From contig JAEOAD010000048.1 in assembly GCA_036365145.1 (NCBI GenBank), forward strand, positions 15,817,001 through 15,881,000: 64,000 nucleotides of DNA. Direction: 5' to 3'. This stretch comes from Orientallactaga sibirica (Eukaryota > Chordata > Mammalia > Rodentia > Dipodidae). Each line of letters opens with the position of its first letter. The first letter of the stretch is position 1. Of the stretch, positions 42,127 to 52,760 are shown piece after piece. A program made the position numbers and the translations under genes. The notes under the pieces were generated by a model, which made no database searches, was not told the origin of the DNA, and saw nothing but the letters and a program-made list of their open reading frames with translations.

Positions 42127-42699
42127 TAGCTAAATTTTTGAATGCTCTTCAGTGGCTACAGCTCCCCATGGCCTCAGATTCTAAACAATGCCCGGAAACC
42201 AAACAATTTTAGCATTGGTGACTAAGACAATAAAACACATGTTTTCTTGGAACCAAACAAACCAACCATTTCTAAGAGGTATGTGTAACACTCCTCATTC
42301 TTAAATTTAGTTCTATCAAACACCATGTGTGGAGGTAAGGGGAAGTCAGCATCATGTGGGTGGTGGAATTTTAACAAACAATTTTCATCTGATGAAGTAT
42401 AACGAGCAGGGAAATTAGAAGGCTATTTAGAAGAGTTTTCTTAAGACAAGATAAAATGGGTGGAAACATTCTCCCTCAAGGCAGTGTTCCTGTGGAGCCA
42501 TTGATTACAGAAACAACTCCTGGAATCTACTTTCTTTGAGTAAAGACTTAGGCGTCACTAGAAAGAGGCAGCTTTGTGCATTTGTCACCTTGGACCCTGG
42601 GCGAGTTATGAAGAGGAAGGCAAGCCCAGACCAACGTGATGGGCGAAGTCAGGCCTCAGTTACATTCCGAGATGCCAGGTAATTGGTAACCCACCACCA
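42127..42699. other. Repeat-poor, no gene recognised
   Basis: About 570 bp of unique-looking, A-rich DNA. No open frame of interest. Confidence 0.5.
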
Positions 42700-43385
42700 C
42701 TTGGAGCTTCAATGTCCCCTAAAGGCCCATGTAGTAAAGGCTTCGACTTGAGTGGAGGAGGTGGGGGAACTTTTAGAAGGTGGCACCGACTGGGAGATCT
42801 CTAAGTCACTAGAAGCATGTGAACCAGTTCGTTCCACATGACCTGGCCTGTGTTATCCCAGCTGCCCACTGACCTCAGATAGAGGAGGGAGCCCATCTAA
42901 GATCTGTTGAGGTCTCGTTCTGGGCAGCAGAACTACATAGCTGAATTGACTCGTGAACGAGCACTTACATTTTCCTACAAGCTTATATTTTATGCACTAT
43001 TATATTTGAATTTTTTTCTTTTTTTTGGAGAGAGAGACACAGAGACACAGAGAGAGACAGAGAGAGAGGGAGAGGAAGACAGATAGAGATGGGCGTGCCA
43101 GCAGCCTCTCAGCTGCTGCGAATGAAATCCAGATGCATGTGCCCCTTGTGGTCAAGTGTGGCATTGCGTCCTTGCGTCACTTTGCATCTGGCTAAACGTG
43201 GGACCTGGAGATTGGAACCGCTAGAGATTGGAACAAGTGTTCTTAGGCTTAGCAGGCAGGCGCCTTAATCGCTAAGCCATCTCTCCAACCCTATATTTGA
43301 ATTTTTTAAAAGCCACTGAATTTGGAGGTGGTTTGCTACCCAGCAGTGCCTTACCACATGAGTTATCTACAGCACAGGCATTGCT
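42700..43385 (+). mobile_element. MLT1-type MaLR LTR, split by a long-type Dip SINE
   Basis: 'aatgtcccctaaaggcccat', 'ccacatgacctggcctgtgt', 'ctgaattgactcgtgaacga', then after the SINE 'aaaagccactgaatttggag' and 'ggtttgctacccagcagtgc'. Typical MLT1-group order. Confidence 0.7.
43018..43291 (-). mobile_element. Dip long-subfamily SINE with TSD
   Basis: TSD 'tatatttgaatttttt' (from 43001 and 43292). Has the long insert and the 16 bp duplication. Its CTCF-like core has lost bases ('atgtgccccttgtgg'), so that site is probably dead. Confidence 0.95.
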
Positions 43386-43449
43386 CCTCCAGACATTATG
43401 CTCATTTCCTCTAAAAGCAGCTCTGTGTTAGTTAGCTGTCCATCACTAT

Positions 43450-43643
43450 TTAAAAAAATATATATATATTCTTTATTTATTTGAGAGAGAGAATGGGCAC
43501 ACCAGGGCCTCCAGCCACTGCAAATGAACTCCAGACGCATGTGCCTACTTGTGCATCTGGCTTACGTGGGTCCTGGAGAACTGACCCGGGATCCTTTGGC
43601 TTTGCAGACAAACGCCTTAACTGCTAAGCCATCTCTCCAGCCC
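43450..43643 (-). mobile_element. Dip-type SINE in MaLR composite
   Basis: Short purine block. Flanks 'gtccatcacta' and 'ctccgtcacta' suggest the TSD. Confidence 0.92.
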
Positions 43644-43825
43644 TCCGTCACTAATAATGAAAACCTAAGACAACCAATTTATAAAGAGAAAAGGCTTATT
43701 TTTGGCTGCTGACAGTTTTGAAGGGTTCAGGCCATAACGGATGGCCTTGTTGGTTTAAGGTTGTGCTGAGGCAGTACCTCCGTGATGGGAGCGCTTGACA
43801 CGTGGTTAGCAAGCAAAAGTAGAAG

Positions 43826-43925
43826 GCTGGGTGTGAGGATCCACACCTTTAATCCCAGCACTCAGGAGGCAGAGGTAAGAGGATCCTGAGACTACATAGT
43901 GGAAAACAAATAAACAAACAAGCAA
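43826..43925 (+). mobile_element. B1 SINE, internally deleted
   Basis: Jumps from 'ggtaagaggat' to 'cctgagactacatagtg', then to an A/CAAA-rich tail. About 50 bp of B1 body are missing. Confidence 0.85.
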
Positions 43926-44019
43926 ACAAGAAAGAAAGAAAGAAAAGAAAGCAAAGGAGGGAAGGGACAGGGTTCCACACCTGCCTTCAGGCGTATGCAT
44001 TCAATAATTTAAAGACTGT

Positions 44020-44183
44020 GGGTTAGAGAGATGGCTTAGTGGTTAAGGTAGTGGCCTGTGAAGCCTAAGGACCCAGGTTCAATTCCCTAGTACCCACGTA
44101 AGCCAGATGCACAAGGTGGCGCATGTGTCTGGAATTCATTTGCAGTTGCTGAAGGCCCTGGCATGTCTGTTCTTTCTCTCAAA

Positions 44184-44222
<39 letters not shown>

Positions 44223-44236
44223 AATAATTTTAAAAA
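44020..44236 (+). mobile_element. Dip-type SINE with perfect TSD
   Basis: 'aataatttaaagac' at 44003-44016 and 44238-44251. Tail is an AAAT array (about 44182-44223). Confidence 0.96.
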
Positions 44237-44551
44237 ATAATAATTTAAAGACCTTCCACTAAGTCTCATATCCTGAAAGTCCCAACACCTCCCACCAGAC
44301 TGGAGACCAAGCCTTTAATACACGGGCTTTGCAGGGACATTTGTGCTCCACATTATAGCAAGCCATTTTGGAAAAAAAAAAAAAAAAGTATTGTTTCAGC
44401 CATATCAGATCAAAAATTAAAGCTGGATTTGAAGCTTATCTTTACCTTGCATAGTAAAAGAATCCACTTGATTGTCTTGAAAACCAGTGTCATGTTTCAT
44501 ATCATTTAGGTATGCTTAATCTGCATGGTACTCATCAGAAAGAAGGAACTA

Positions 44552-44760
44552 GGGTTGGAGAGATGGCTTAGTGGTTAAAGTGTTTGCCTGCAAAGCCTAA
44601 CAACTGGGGTTCAATTCCCCAGTACCCACAGAAAGCCAGATGCACAAAGTGGCACATGCATCTGGTGTTCATTTGCAGTGGCTAGAAGCTCTGGTGTGCC
44701 CATTCTCTTTCCGTCTCCCTGCTCACAAAAAAAAAAATAAAATAAAATAAACTTAAAAAA
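44552..44760 (+). mobile_element. Dip-type SINE
   Basis: 'agggttggagagatggctta' to an AAAATAAAAT tail. B box 'ggttcaattcc'. Confidence 0.92.
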
Positions 44761-45164
44761 AGAGGAAGAAACTGCAAGTAGGGATCAATCTGATATGGTT
44801 GACGCAGCACAAATACCCTCTGAAAACTGATTTTACTTTCAAAGTATTATTTGAAAATGTCAGGATGAAACTTTACAAAAGCAGCGTTTAGCAATCTTGG
44901 TTGTGTTCTAAGGATGGACTTCGCCCGTAGATGTTTGGGGAAGGTCACGTTCTACATCTCAACCAGCTCCGGCATCAAACTCAGGGTGTCACTCTGTTTG
45001 GGACTGCCTGAGCCTGGGACACTGCAGTTTCTTCTCAGGGATCACCAGCACATGATGGACATGTCGCTTTTCATAGAGGCCTCCATTCCTTGCCCTGCTC
45101 CTGGCTCTGCGGCAGTGGAGTGTGCTGAATCTCTCTCACTTCCAATTTTAAGACCTTGTGCAAA
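44761..45164. other. No recognised feature
   Basis: About 400 bp upstream of a solo LTR. An 84-codon plus frame (44914-45168) shows no domain and ends at the LTR edge. Confidence 0.45.
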
Positions 45165-45169
45165 ATGAC

Positions 45170-45514
45170 TGTGGCAGTCAGATTCGCATTGCCAGCAGAA
45201 ATCACCCAACCTAGAGCAGCTTGTGGGAAAAAAGGTTTATTTTGGCTTACAGACTTGAAGGGAAGCTCCGTGATGGCAGGGGAAATGCTGGCATGACAGA
45301 AGGTGGACATTACCTCTTCGCCAACATCAGGCGGACAACAGCAACAGGAGAGTGTGCCAAACACTGGCAAGGGGACATTGGCTATAACACCCATAAGCCC
45401 GCCCTCAACAATACGCTTCCTCGAGGAGGTGTTAATTCCCAAATTTCCATCAGCTGGGAACCTGGCATTCAGAACACCGAAGTTTATGGGGGACCCCTGA
45501 ATCAAACCCCCACA
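45170..45514 (-). mobile_element. Complete solo MaLR-type LTR with perfect 5 bp TSD
   Basis: 345 bp with TG...CA ends: plus strand 'tgtggcagtcag' to 'aaacccccaca'. Identical ATGAC at 45165-45169 and 45515-45519. The 5 bp duplication and order of motifs ('catcagctgggaacctggca') fit ERVL-MaLR. No internal sequence: an LTR-LTR recombination product. The opposing 194- and 136-codon frames here are by-products. Confidence 0.88.
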
Positions 45515-45519
45515 ATGAC

Positions 45520-46106
45520 CCATCGCAAAAGACTCAGGGTTCTCCAGGGAACAGTTCCAACCAACAGCAATTTTGTCAGGCTGTTGAAAAATTTTCCAGA
45601 GAAAATTCTTGAAAAAATTACAAGCCGCTAGTAGACGTGAACGTTCCCCAGCCACACCTCACCCTGCCAGTTTGCTCTATTTCCTCAAAATTATTTAATT
45701 AATAACACATTGTAGATACAACCCTCCCCCTAGATTTATTCTTGATTCATTCTAATCTGCCCCTCCCCTGGGGCAATGAATCAATATCCAGACTTCCTAC
45801 CACAAACACCAGGATGTGAATCTATCAAAAACTCTACTAAAATCCTTGTACGCTGTGGCTAGATCTGTAATGCTATGCATTTCTATAGTTCCAGCAACAA
45901 GTCTTTCTCCCGTCCCCACGGAATGCCAGCTCTCTCATGGCCATCTGCCTACAGAGCAGCATTAATAACTCAAGGTCACGGCATGGGCTAAGCATAGAGG
46001 CTTCTGCTAGCCGCTTCTGAAGCCCAATGGGAGAGGAATCTGTGCATATAGATACGTCTACAGCGTGTCCTGGGGAGTGGCACGTATTGAAGCCTATGAG
46101 TGATTC
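45520..46106. other. No recognised feature
   Basis: About 590 bp of unique-looking AT-rich DNA. Confidence 0.5.
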
Positions 46107-46120
46107 AAGAATGAATAGGA

Positions 46121-46279
46121 GCCAGGCATGGTGGCGCATGCCTTTAATCCCAGCACTTGGGAGGCAGAGGTAGGAGGATCGCCGTGAGTTCGAGGCCACC
46201 CTGAGACTACATAGTTAATTCCAGGTCAGCCTGGACCAGAGTGAAACCCTACCTCCAAAACAAAAAAAAAAAAAAAAAG
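46121..46279 (+). mobile_element. B1 SINE, first of tandem pair
   Basis: Flanked by 'agaatgaatagga' before (46107 on) and after (about 46278 on). Near-consensus. Confidence 0.95.
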
Positions 46280-46288
46280 AATGAATAG

Positions 46289-46446
46289 GAGGTGTGGAGG
46301 CGCACGCCTTTAATCACAGCACTCGGGAGGCAGAGGTAAGAGGATTGCTGTGAGTTCGAGGCCACCCTGAGACTACATAGTGAATTCCAGGTCAGCCTGG
46401 GCAAGAGCGAGACCCTACCTTGACAAAACCAAAAAAAAAAAAAAAA
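46289..46446 (+). mobile_element. B1 SINE, second of tandem pair
   Basis: Starts directly after the duplicated target, with its first bases missing ('ggtgtggaggcgcacgcc'). It therefore predates or shares the first B1's insertion point. Confidence 0.92.
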
Positions 46447-46852
46447 GGGAGTTCCCATTTTCAGCATGAAGGAACATTTCAAGTGCATACAAATAGCACC
46501 CGAGCAGATTGGAAAGTGCCATATATGGAGTCAGCAGATAAGCAAGTTCTCTTTACAAAGGTTGACAAAAATCAAAGAAAACATACAGGCTTCTGAGAAC
46601 TCAGGGCAGCAGCCTGCTTGGAGGTGGTGACCTGTTTCAAGCAGCACGAAGAGTGACGTTTACTGCAGGCACTGAATGTACTGCAGCAGTCTGTCTTTGG
46701 GGGCTGACACCTGGCCGCTGATTGGATCTGAGAACTACTTGAGCTCCTGCTACTTCCCCTTGCAGGGAATGCTGGGGCAAGAGGAGTCCTTTGGGTGGGG
46801 GCAGCAGGCAGCAAGAAGGAAAAACGTCATCAAGCTTTGCTTCTGGTGGTAC
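46447..46852. other. No recognised feature
   Basis: Unique-looking. Frames at 46572-46814 and 46637-47011 (minus) run into the SINE and show no domain. Confidence 0.45.
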
Positions 46853-47124
46853 TTTTTTTTTTTTTTTTTTTTTTTTGAGGCAAGCCCAGCAGACTGCCTT
46901 TCTTATGTGTGTGCGAGAGAGAGAGGGAAAAAGAGAGAGAATTGGTGCACCAGGGCCTCCAGCCACTGCAACTGAATGCCAGATATGTGCGCCCCTTGTA
47001 TGCATGTGCAACCTTGAACACTTGCATCACTGTGCGTCTGGCTTACGCAGGACCTGGAGAGTCAAACGTGAGTCCTTAGGCTTGGCCAATAGGTGCCTTA
47101 ACTGCTAAGCCATCTATCCAGCCC
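46853..47124 (-). mobile_element. Dip SINE intermediate between short and long types
   Basis: Has an insert at the long-type position ('gtatgcatgtgcaacc', 'acttgcatcactgtgcgtct') but keeps the short-type 'cagggcctccagccactg' and 'cttacgcaggacctggagag'. Flanks 'ctggtggtac' and 'ctggtggtgc' are the TSD. Confidence 0.9.
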
Positions 47125-47221
47125 CTGGTGGTGCATCTTTGAGGGGGCACACAAGCTCAAGCAGAGGTGGAGAACGGGCTGCAATGATTCTGTTTCTCTG
47201 GCAGTAGAAATACCCAGACAC

Positions 47222-47310
47222 TGGTGCTGAGCATATACTCTGTGCCAGGCCTTACATATGCAGCCTAGTTATTGGCTACGCTCCCGGTCACATGGTAAGG
47301 AAACTGAACA
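47222..47310 (-). mobile_element. MIR or L2 relic
   Basis: 'gagcatatactctgtgccag', 'gccttacatatgcagcctag' and 'ggtaaggaaactgaac' parallel the reversed MIR 3' half. Confidence 0.55.
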
Positions 47311-47463
47311 CCTTACAATGATGCTGGGACCAGTGGCCAGGTGGCTCTCCATGGCCATGACTGTTTTACTCCATGGTCTATGAGAGGGACCAAAGCTGAT
47401 GTGCCAAACCAGTTAAACCCTTCTTTTTACCTCTTCCAGCCCAGGAAACTAAGAATTATGCCT

Positions 47464-47636
47464 AGCCGGGCAAGGTGGCTCACACCTTTAATCCTAGAAC
47501 TCGGGAGGCAGAGGTAGAAGGATCTCTGTGAGTTCAAGGCCTGCCTGGGACTACATAGTGAATTCCAGATCAGCCTGGGCTGGAGCAAAACCCTACTTTG
47601 AAAAACTAAAATAAATAAATAAAGTAAAATAAAATA
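47464..47636 (+). mobile_element. B1 SINE with perfect 13 bp TSD
   Basis: 'aagaattatgcct' at 47451-47463 and 47637-47649. Tail of AATAAATAA and AAAT units. Confidence 0.96.
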
Positions 47637-47649
47637 AAGAATTATGCCT

Positions 47650-48762
47650 GGACAGGTAAGGCAACACCCCAGCTGAGAGCTAGAAGCCTCTTGCTGGCGG
47701 CTGGGCAAGCGTGTGTACTCCCAGGAGCTGTAGCCACAGTTCCTGAGGCAGAGCTAGAACCGAGGCTTCGGAGGAACGTGGGTACATAACAGATTTTTTA
47801 AAACAGAAACTGAGTCAAGCAGTGGAGCTATGGATAGCAATCAACCCCTTGTCCCTGATTATTTTTATGCCAAGCTAATTTTAACTGCTCTATTTCCATC
47901 TACTTCTGTAGGAATTGGTGAGACTTCCACCCATCTGTGGCTCTAGCATTTTTTAAAAATTATATTTGTAAATTTTTTTACACCGCCAATTAAAATCTCA
48001 AGAAACCATATTTATACCACAGATGCCTCAGACAACCACTTTTCAGTCCTCTCCAGCACAAGCTTATTTCTCTCCAGGGATGGGAAGATTCAAACACACA
48101 CATTCCATGATGCACTCTCCTTTCTTTGAACTTTTTTTTTTTCTCTGAATACTACCACTTTTCAATTAGACTTTCAGGTTTTACAACACATAAAAATGCA
48201 GACGTTTCTACATAAGGGAATGAGTGAGGGAGGGGAGAGTGAAAGAGGAAGATTGAAGGGACCCAGGGCCACTAGGAACAGGCAGGAAGGGGAACTTTCC
48301 AGAGGATTCTACAGGCAGTCAACGTGGTAAACTTGAAAGCTTGGAAAAGGCAAACCCATTGCCTGTCAGAAATCCTGTTATGTCATTGAGATTTCAAAGA
48401 CAGTTGTCTTTCCCCCTCCAGGTAAACTCACACTAGCTTTTAGGTCTTCTTAGAATCGGTCTCCCTACTGTGATGGGAATTCACTCTGCCTTTCTGCCCC
48501 TGAGCTGAGAGGAAAAACAACCTTCTCCCACCTGTTGCTCAAAGTCTCACTTTCCCAAAAAAAAGATTCAACAGGGTTCCAGCCTGGCTACTGCAGGTTC
48601 CAGACACTCTCCACCTGCCCTACCCCCACAAAAAAAGCAACAACAAAAACAGAAACAAAAAACCATTCCATGCAACACTATACAAATCTTCCCCCTTTCC
48701 TTACTCCCCCCACCAAAGGGCTTAGACACATTTTTCTCCTTCTATTAGGTGGTTTGGAGTCC
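47650..48762. other. Repeat-poor, no gene recognised
   Basis: About 1.1 kb of unique-looking DNA with short T and A runs (about 48130, 48640-48662). The frame at 48535-48783 is Thr/Lys-rich because of the CAA-like stretch and is not supported. Confidence 0.5.
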
Positions 48763-48778
48763 CCTTCTACCTTCCTCT

Positions 48779-48972
48779 TTTAAATATATTTTATTTGTTT
48801 ATTTATTTGAGAAAGAGATAGAGGGAGGGAGAGAGAGAGAGAATGGGCACTCCAGAGCCTCCAGCCACTGCAAATGAATTCCAGATGCATGCATCCCCTT
48901 GTGTATCTGGGGAATCAAGCCTAGGTCCTTTGGCTTTGCAGGCAAACAACTGCTAAGCCATCTCTCCAGCCC
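48779..48972 (-). mobile_element. Dip-type SINE with two small deletions
   Basis: Lacks 'cttacgtgggtcct' after 'gtgtatctgg' and several bases before 'aactgctaagcc'. Flanks 'tctaccttcctctttt' and 'tctaccttcctgtttt' are the TSD. Confidence 0.92.
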
Positions 48973-49061
48973 CCTCTACCTTCCTGTTTTACTCCTGCTT
49001 CAGAGTTCTTTTACCTCTCACTCCAAACCTCCTTGCCACTCTCTCACTTAAAATAAAACCT

Positions 49062-49232
49062 TAGCCGGACATGGTGGCGCATGTCTTTGATCCCAGCACT
49101 TGGGAGGCAAAGGTAAGATTGCTGTGAGTTTGAGGCTACCCTGAAACTACAATAGTAAAGTCCAGGTCAGCCTGGGTTAGAGCAAAACCCTATCTCAAAA
49201 AACCAAATAATAAGTAAATAAATAAATACAAA
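49062..49232 (+). mobile_element. B1 SINE
   Basis: 'gccggacatggtggcgcatg' to an AATAAATA tail. A 6 bp gap around 'ggtaagattgctg'. Confidence 0.93.
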
Positions 49233-49255
49233 AGCTTGGACCCAAGAAAACTGTC

Positions 49256-49400
49256 AGAGTCCTCTATTGTGAACTTGACAAAACATCCCCCAAAAGTTAG
49301 TGCATTGAACACTTAATCTCAAAACTGCTTAGTAGATGGTATTTGCAGATGGGGACTTGTGGCCGTAACTAGTGATGGAGATTACGAACATGGTGCTTTT
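49256..49400 (+). mobile_element. MLT1-type LTR 5' fragment
   Basis: 'aaaacatcccccaaaagtta', 'cattgaacacttaatctcaa' and 'tggtatttgcagatgggg' follow MLT1 5' sequence. Fades after about 140 bp. Confidence 0.55.
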
Positions 49401-49531
49401 CTTGTGCGGATGGTCAGTTTAGGGACATGGACTCCAAAGAACATCGATGCTGACTTGCCTTACAATATTAAGGTGAGGGTGGAAAAAAGAGTCAGAAACA
49501 GCCTTTATAGTAGATTGAAAATGTATTCTTT

Positions 49532-49762
49532 CAGGCTGGAGAGATGGCTTAGCAGTTAAGGCGCTTGCCTGCAAAGCCAAAGGACCCAGGTTTGACTCTC
49601 CAGGACCCATGTAAGCCAGATGCACAAGGGGGCGTATGCATCTGGAGTTCATTTACAATGGCTGGAGGCCCTGGCATGCCCATTCTCTCTCTCTCTACCT
49701 GCCTATCTCTGTCTCTCTCTCTCAAATAAATAAATACAAATAAAATATTTTTTTTTAAAAAA
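49532..49762 (+). mobile_element. Dip-type SINE sharing a target with a B1
   Basis: Left flank 'gaaaatgtattcttt' (49517-49531). A partial copy 'gaaaatgt' (49763-49770) separates it from the B1, and a full copy lies at 49917-49931. Confidence 0.95.
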
Positions 49763-49770
49763 GAAAATGT

Positions 49771-49916
49771 AGCCGGGCATGGTCGTGCATGCCTTTAATC
49801 CCAGCACTGGGGAGGCAGAGGTAGGAGGATCGCCATGAGTTCAAGTCCACCCTGAGACTACATAGTTAATTCCAGGTCAGCCTGGAACCAAATTGAAATG
49901 AAATGAAAATAAAACA
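49771..49916 (+). mobile_element. B1 SINE, 3' shortened
   Basis: 'agccgggcatggtcgtgcat' to 'ccaggtcagcctggaacc', then an AAATG-rich tail. Right flank 'gaaaatgtattcttt' is identical to 49517-49531. Confidence 0.95.
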
Positions 49917-49931
49917 GAAAATGTATTCTTT

Positions 49932-50904
49932 TGTCAGATTCAGCTATGTAAAGGGAAAAACCAGATGGGTCTGCAGATTCAAAGGGCAGGCTCCAGGGCC
50001 AGCCCACCTGGGTAGTGAAGTCCACCATCTAGGTAATGTGCTAGACTGTGGGCAGCAAGGGGGCACTACAGCTTATATCCATGCCTCTCCATCAGACACA
50101 GGCTCCATTTCTGCCGAGGCAGTTTGGCTTCGGTTTCTTCTTTGGGCTTCTGTTCCTAACTGAAACTGTCTAAAAGAATCCAGCTTTCTCCTGAGGCTCC
50201 TACAGGGTCTTTACGGATTCCACAGCTAGCGGTCTGGCCATTTTCTCTCTCCGCGTTCTTTGGTCCCTGGTGGCCCATTGTTAGATCAAGTATGTTACAA
50301 GTGATGAGCATAGGGCTTGGGACAATAAGCACGAACCAAGAAGCAATACCACAAGCACACCTCACCTTGTGTTACCTCTTGACAAGGACGTCACATGCTC
50401 AGGTAGTCAGCGGATGACAGATCTGTGTACTTCGGTGTCAGTGCAGCCCAGACAAGGCCGCCCCCGTCAGGTAAGCCAGTGACTTAGAACAATCAGATGC
50501 AGAGAAACCAGGAGTGAAGCAGACTCAGGAGAAAGCTGGCTTCTTTTAGGCACTTTCCCTTATGGACAGAAGCCCAAAGAGAGAAGCAGGCCTTGGCAGG
50601 AATGGCCCTTGTGTCTAATCCAGCTTCAGCTGCCATGGCTGCAGCGTCCCCTGCCGCCGCCACAGTCTAGCACACTGTGGGGGGCGGGGTGCTTTGGGTC
50701 AGCTCATAGAATCTGCAAACCACGCAGGCCTTCCCCTTACATACCTGAGTCTGATGAAAGAATCCACTTTTAATCGAGTGTATAGGCTTGTCCACGCTGA
50801 TTTTTGCTCTGTGATCTCTGTCTGGATACATGTAAATCTAGCTCTTCCCATCTAGCCTGGCCGGGTAGTGGAGAGCACTCTCATCTTTTCCCCTTACTCC
50901 TCCC
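49932..50904. other. Repeat-poor, no gene recognised
   Basis: About 970 bp. A GC-rich patch near 50630-50695 ('ctgccgccgccacag', 'ggggggcggggtgc') is too short for a CpG island. No exon supported. Confidence 0.5.
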
Positions 50905-50931
50905 TTTTTTTAATTTTAATTTTTTTATTTG

Positions 50932-50974
<43 letters not shown>

Positions 50975-51164
50975 TGGACCCACTAGTGGCCTCTCGGCAG
51001 CTGTGAACCAACTCCAGATGTGTGCGCCCCCTTGTGGGCAAGTGTGGCATTGCGCCCTTGCGTCACTTTTTGCATCTGGCTAAACGTGGGACCTGGAGAT
51101 TGGAACCCGTGTTCTTAGGCTTGGCAGGCAGGCGCCTTAACCGCCAAGCCATCTCTCCAAACCT
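50905..51164 (-). mobile_element. Dip long-subfamily SINE, no 16 bp duplication
   Basis: Insert 'gggcaagtgtggcattgcgc' present, single 'gagattggaacccgtg'. Flanks 'actcctccctttt' and 'cctcctccttcttt'. Confidence 0.93.
51024..51037 (-). promoter_or_regulatory. CTCF-like core in long Dip SINE
   Basis: The minus strand reads CCACAAGGGGGCGC. Confidence 0.45.
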
Positions 51165-51177
51165 CCTCCTTCTTTTA

Positions 51178-51222
51178 AAATAATTTTTATTTATTTATTT
51201 GAAGGAGAGGACACAGAGAGAG
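51178..51222 (-). mobile_element. Dip SINE tail fragment
   Basis: 'taatttttatttatttattt' and the purine block only. The body was cut off where a B1 entered. Confidence 0.6.
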
Positions 51223-51235
51223 TGAGTTCAAGGTT

Positions 51236-51390
51236 TTTTTGTTTGTTTGTTTTTTGAGGTAGGGTCTCACTCTAGCCCAGGCTGACCTGGAATTCACTCT
51301 GTAGTCTCAGGGTGGCCTCGAACTCAGCAATCTTCCTACCTCTGCCTCCCCGAGGGCTGGGATTAAAGGCGTGCGCCACCATGCCTGGCT
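51236..51390 (-). mobile_element. B1 SINE
   Basis: Flanks 'tgagttcaaggtttt' and 'tgagttcaagatttt' are the TSD. Ends 'ccaccatgcctggc'. Confidence 0.95.
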
Positions 51391-51708
51391 GAGTTCAAGA
51401 TTTTTATGTCCTTGGGGCTCCATCTCTTAACCCCCCTGCACAACTCCTACTAGTGTGCCATGGGCCAGTTCCAACATCAGTCACAGGATGAGGAACTGGG
51501 TCATGGGTCATCATAGTGGGAGCTCAGGAGAAGGTGGGTTTGTGGACCTGTTCCAGTAGAATGCCCAAGACACTTGCCCTAAACTATTCTAGGCCCTACA
51601 TCCCATCTGCTGACATAAGTGCTTCTGTCCCTTGCAACTGAAAAATGTTGACCTCCACACTGAATAGTGATTAAAGAGAAGTGATTTTAAAAATGCTTTT
51701 ATGGGAAG
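51391..51708. other. No recognised feature
   Basis: Unique-looking 300 bp stretch. Confidence 0.5.
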
Positions 51709-51897
51709 GGGGCTGGGGAGATGTCCCCATGGTTTAAAGGCACTTGCTTGCAAGCCTGCTGGTCTGGGTTCAACACCTCAGCACCCATGGAAAGCTGGAT
51801 AGAGCAAGTGGGGCATGCTGGTGTTCATTTGCTGCAAGAGACCCTGGCATGCCCATCCCTCCCCCCACGTGGATAAATAACTAAATAAAATCAAGAA
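51709..51897 (+). mobile_element. Diverged Dip-type SINE
   Basis: 'gggggctggggagatgtccc' head, B box 'ggttcaacacc', short body, 'aaataactaaataaaatc' tail. It lies back-to-back with the next element. Confidence 0.83.
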
Positions 51898-51899
51898 AT

Positions 51900-52144
51900 T
51901 TTTTTTTTTGAGAGAGACACAGAGAGAGACAGAGAGAGGGGAAGAGGGAGAGGAGACAGAAATGGGCACCAGCAGTCTCTCAGCTGCTGTGAACGAAATC
52001 CAGATGTGTGTACCCCCTTGTAGTCAAGTGCGGCATTGTGCTCTTGCGTCACTTTGCATCTGGCTAAATGTGGGACCCGAGATTAGAACCGGGTTCTTAG
52101 GCTTAGGAGGTAGGTACCTTAACCGCTAAGCCATCTCTCCAGCC
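51900..52144 (-). mobile_element. Dip long-subfamily SINE, no 16 bp duplication
   Basis: 'gtcaagtgcggcattgtgct', 'ttgcgtcactttgcatctgg', single 'gagattagaaccgggt'. The CTCF-like core is damaged ('tgtacccccttgtagtc'). Confidence 0.93.
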
Positions 52145-52552
52145 TGAAAAACTGTTTTTTTTTTTTTTAAATGGGGTTGAAAAGGATTGCAAGCATTTTT
52201 ATTTAAACTCAGTGTTTCATCTGTAAGTGAACACAATTCTTTAATATTAATTCATGCTTTGAAATCTGCTTTGGGATTTGTTTTGAACTTGGATGGAACA
52301 ATACCTCCAGTGGTCAGATGAATTTGCCACTGCCAAACCAGTCAGGAGGTGAGCCAAGACCTTTTTTCTGGAGTGAGGTGCTCCCCAGTAAGACACGGAG
52401 CATCGTCTCAGGACACAGGGAACTCATTCTTGCGTCTGCCAGTCAGACCTGAAAACAAGGCAGCTGGACTTCAGATTACCTGCAGTTTCAGAGTGATTTC
52501 TGTTGCCATTTATCTTTGTGGACTCTTTGTCTTGGAATAGACACTGGCTTCT
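52145..52552. other. No recognised feature
   Basis: About 400 bp of unique-looking DNA. A 63-codon frame at 52349-52540 has no family match. Confidence 0.5.
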
Positions 52553-52554
52553 CT

Positions 52555-52760
52555 TTTTTTCTACTTACTTATTTATTTGGGAGTGACAGATATATATATA
52601 GAGAATGGGTGTGCAGGGCCTCCTGCCACTGTAAACGAACTCCAGATGTATGCGCCCCCTTGTGCATCTGGCTTACCTGGGTCCCGGGGAATTGAGCCTT
52701 GAACCAGGATCCTTAGGCTTCACAGGCAAGCATTTAGCCACTAAGCCATCCCTCCAGCCC
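52555..52760 (-). mobile_element. Dip-type SINE
   Basis: The purine block is replaced by 'gacagatatatatatagag'. Flanks 'agacactggcttct' and 'agacacctgcttct' are the TSD. Confidence 0.93.

Larger units (their letters stand above)
43423..44362 (-). mobile_element. MaLR LTR composite with three nested SINEs
   Basis: 'tgttagttagctgtccatca', 'aaaaggcttatttttggctg', 'ttcaggccataacggatggc', then 'ccttccactaagtctcatat', 'aagcctttaatacacgggct' and 'cattatagca' at the end. About 420 bp of LTR are spread over 940 bp by a Dip, a B1 and another Dip. Confidence 0.7.

Noticed and set aside
45071..45655. 194-codon minus and 136-codon plus frames
   Set aside because: They lie across a solo LTR with clear TG...CA ends and TSD; overlapping frames on both strands are chance.
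50630..50700. Possible CpG island or promoter
   Set aside because: GC-rich for only about 70 bp with few CpGs and no associated exon.
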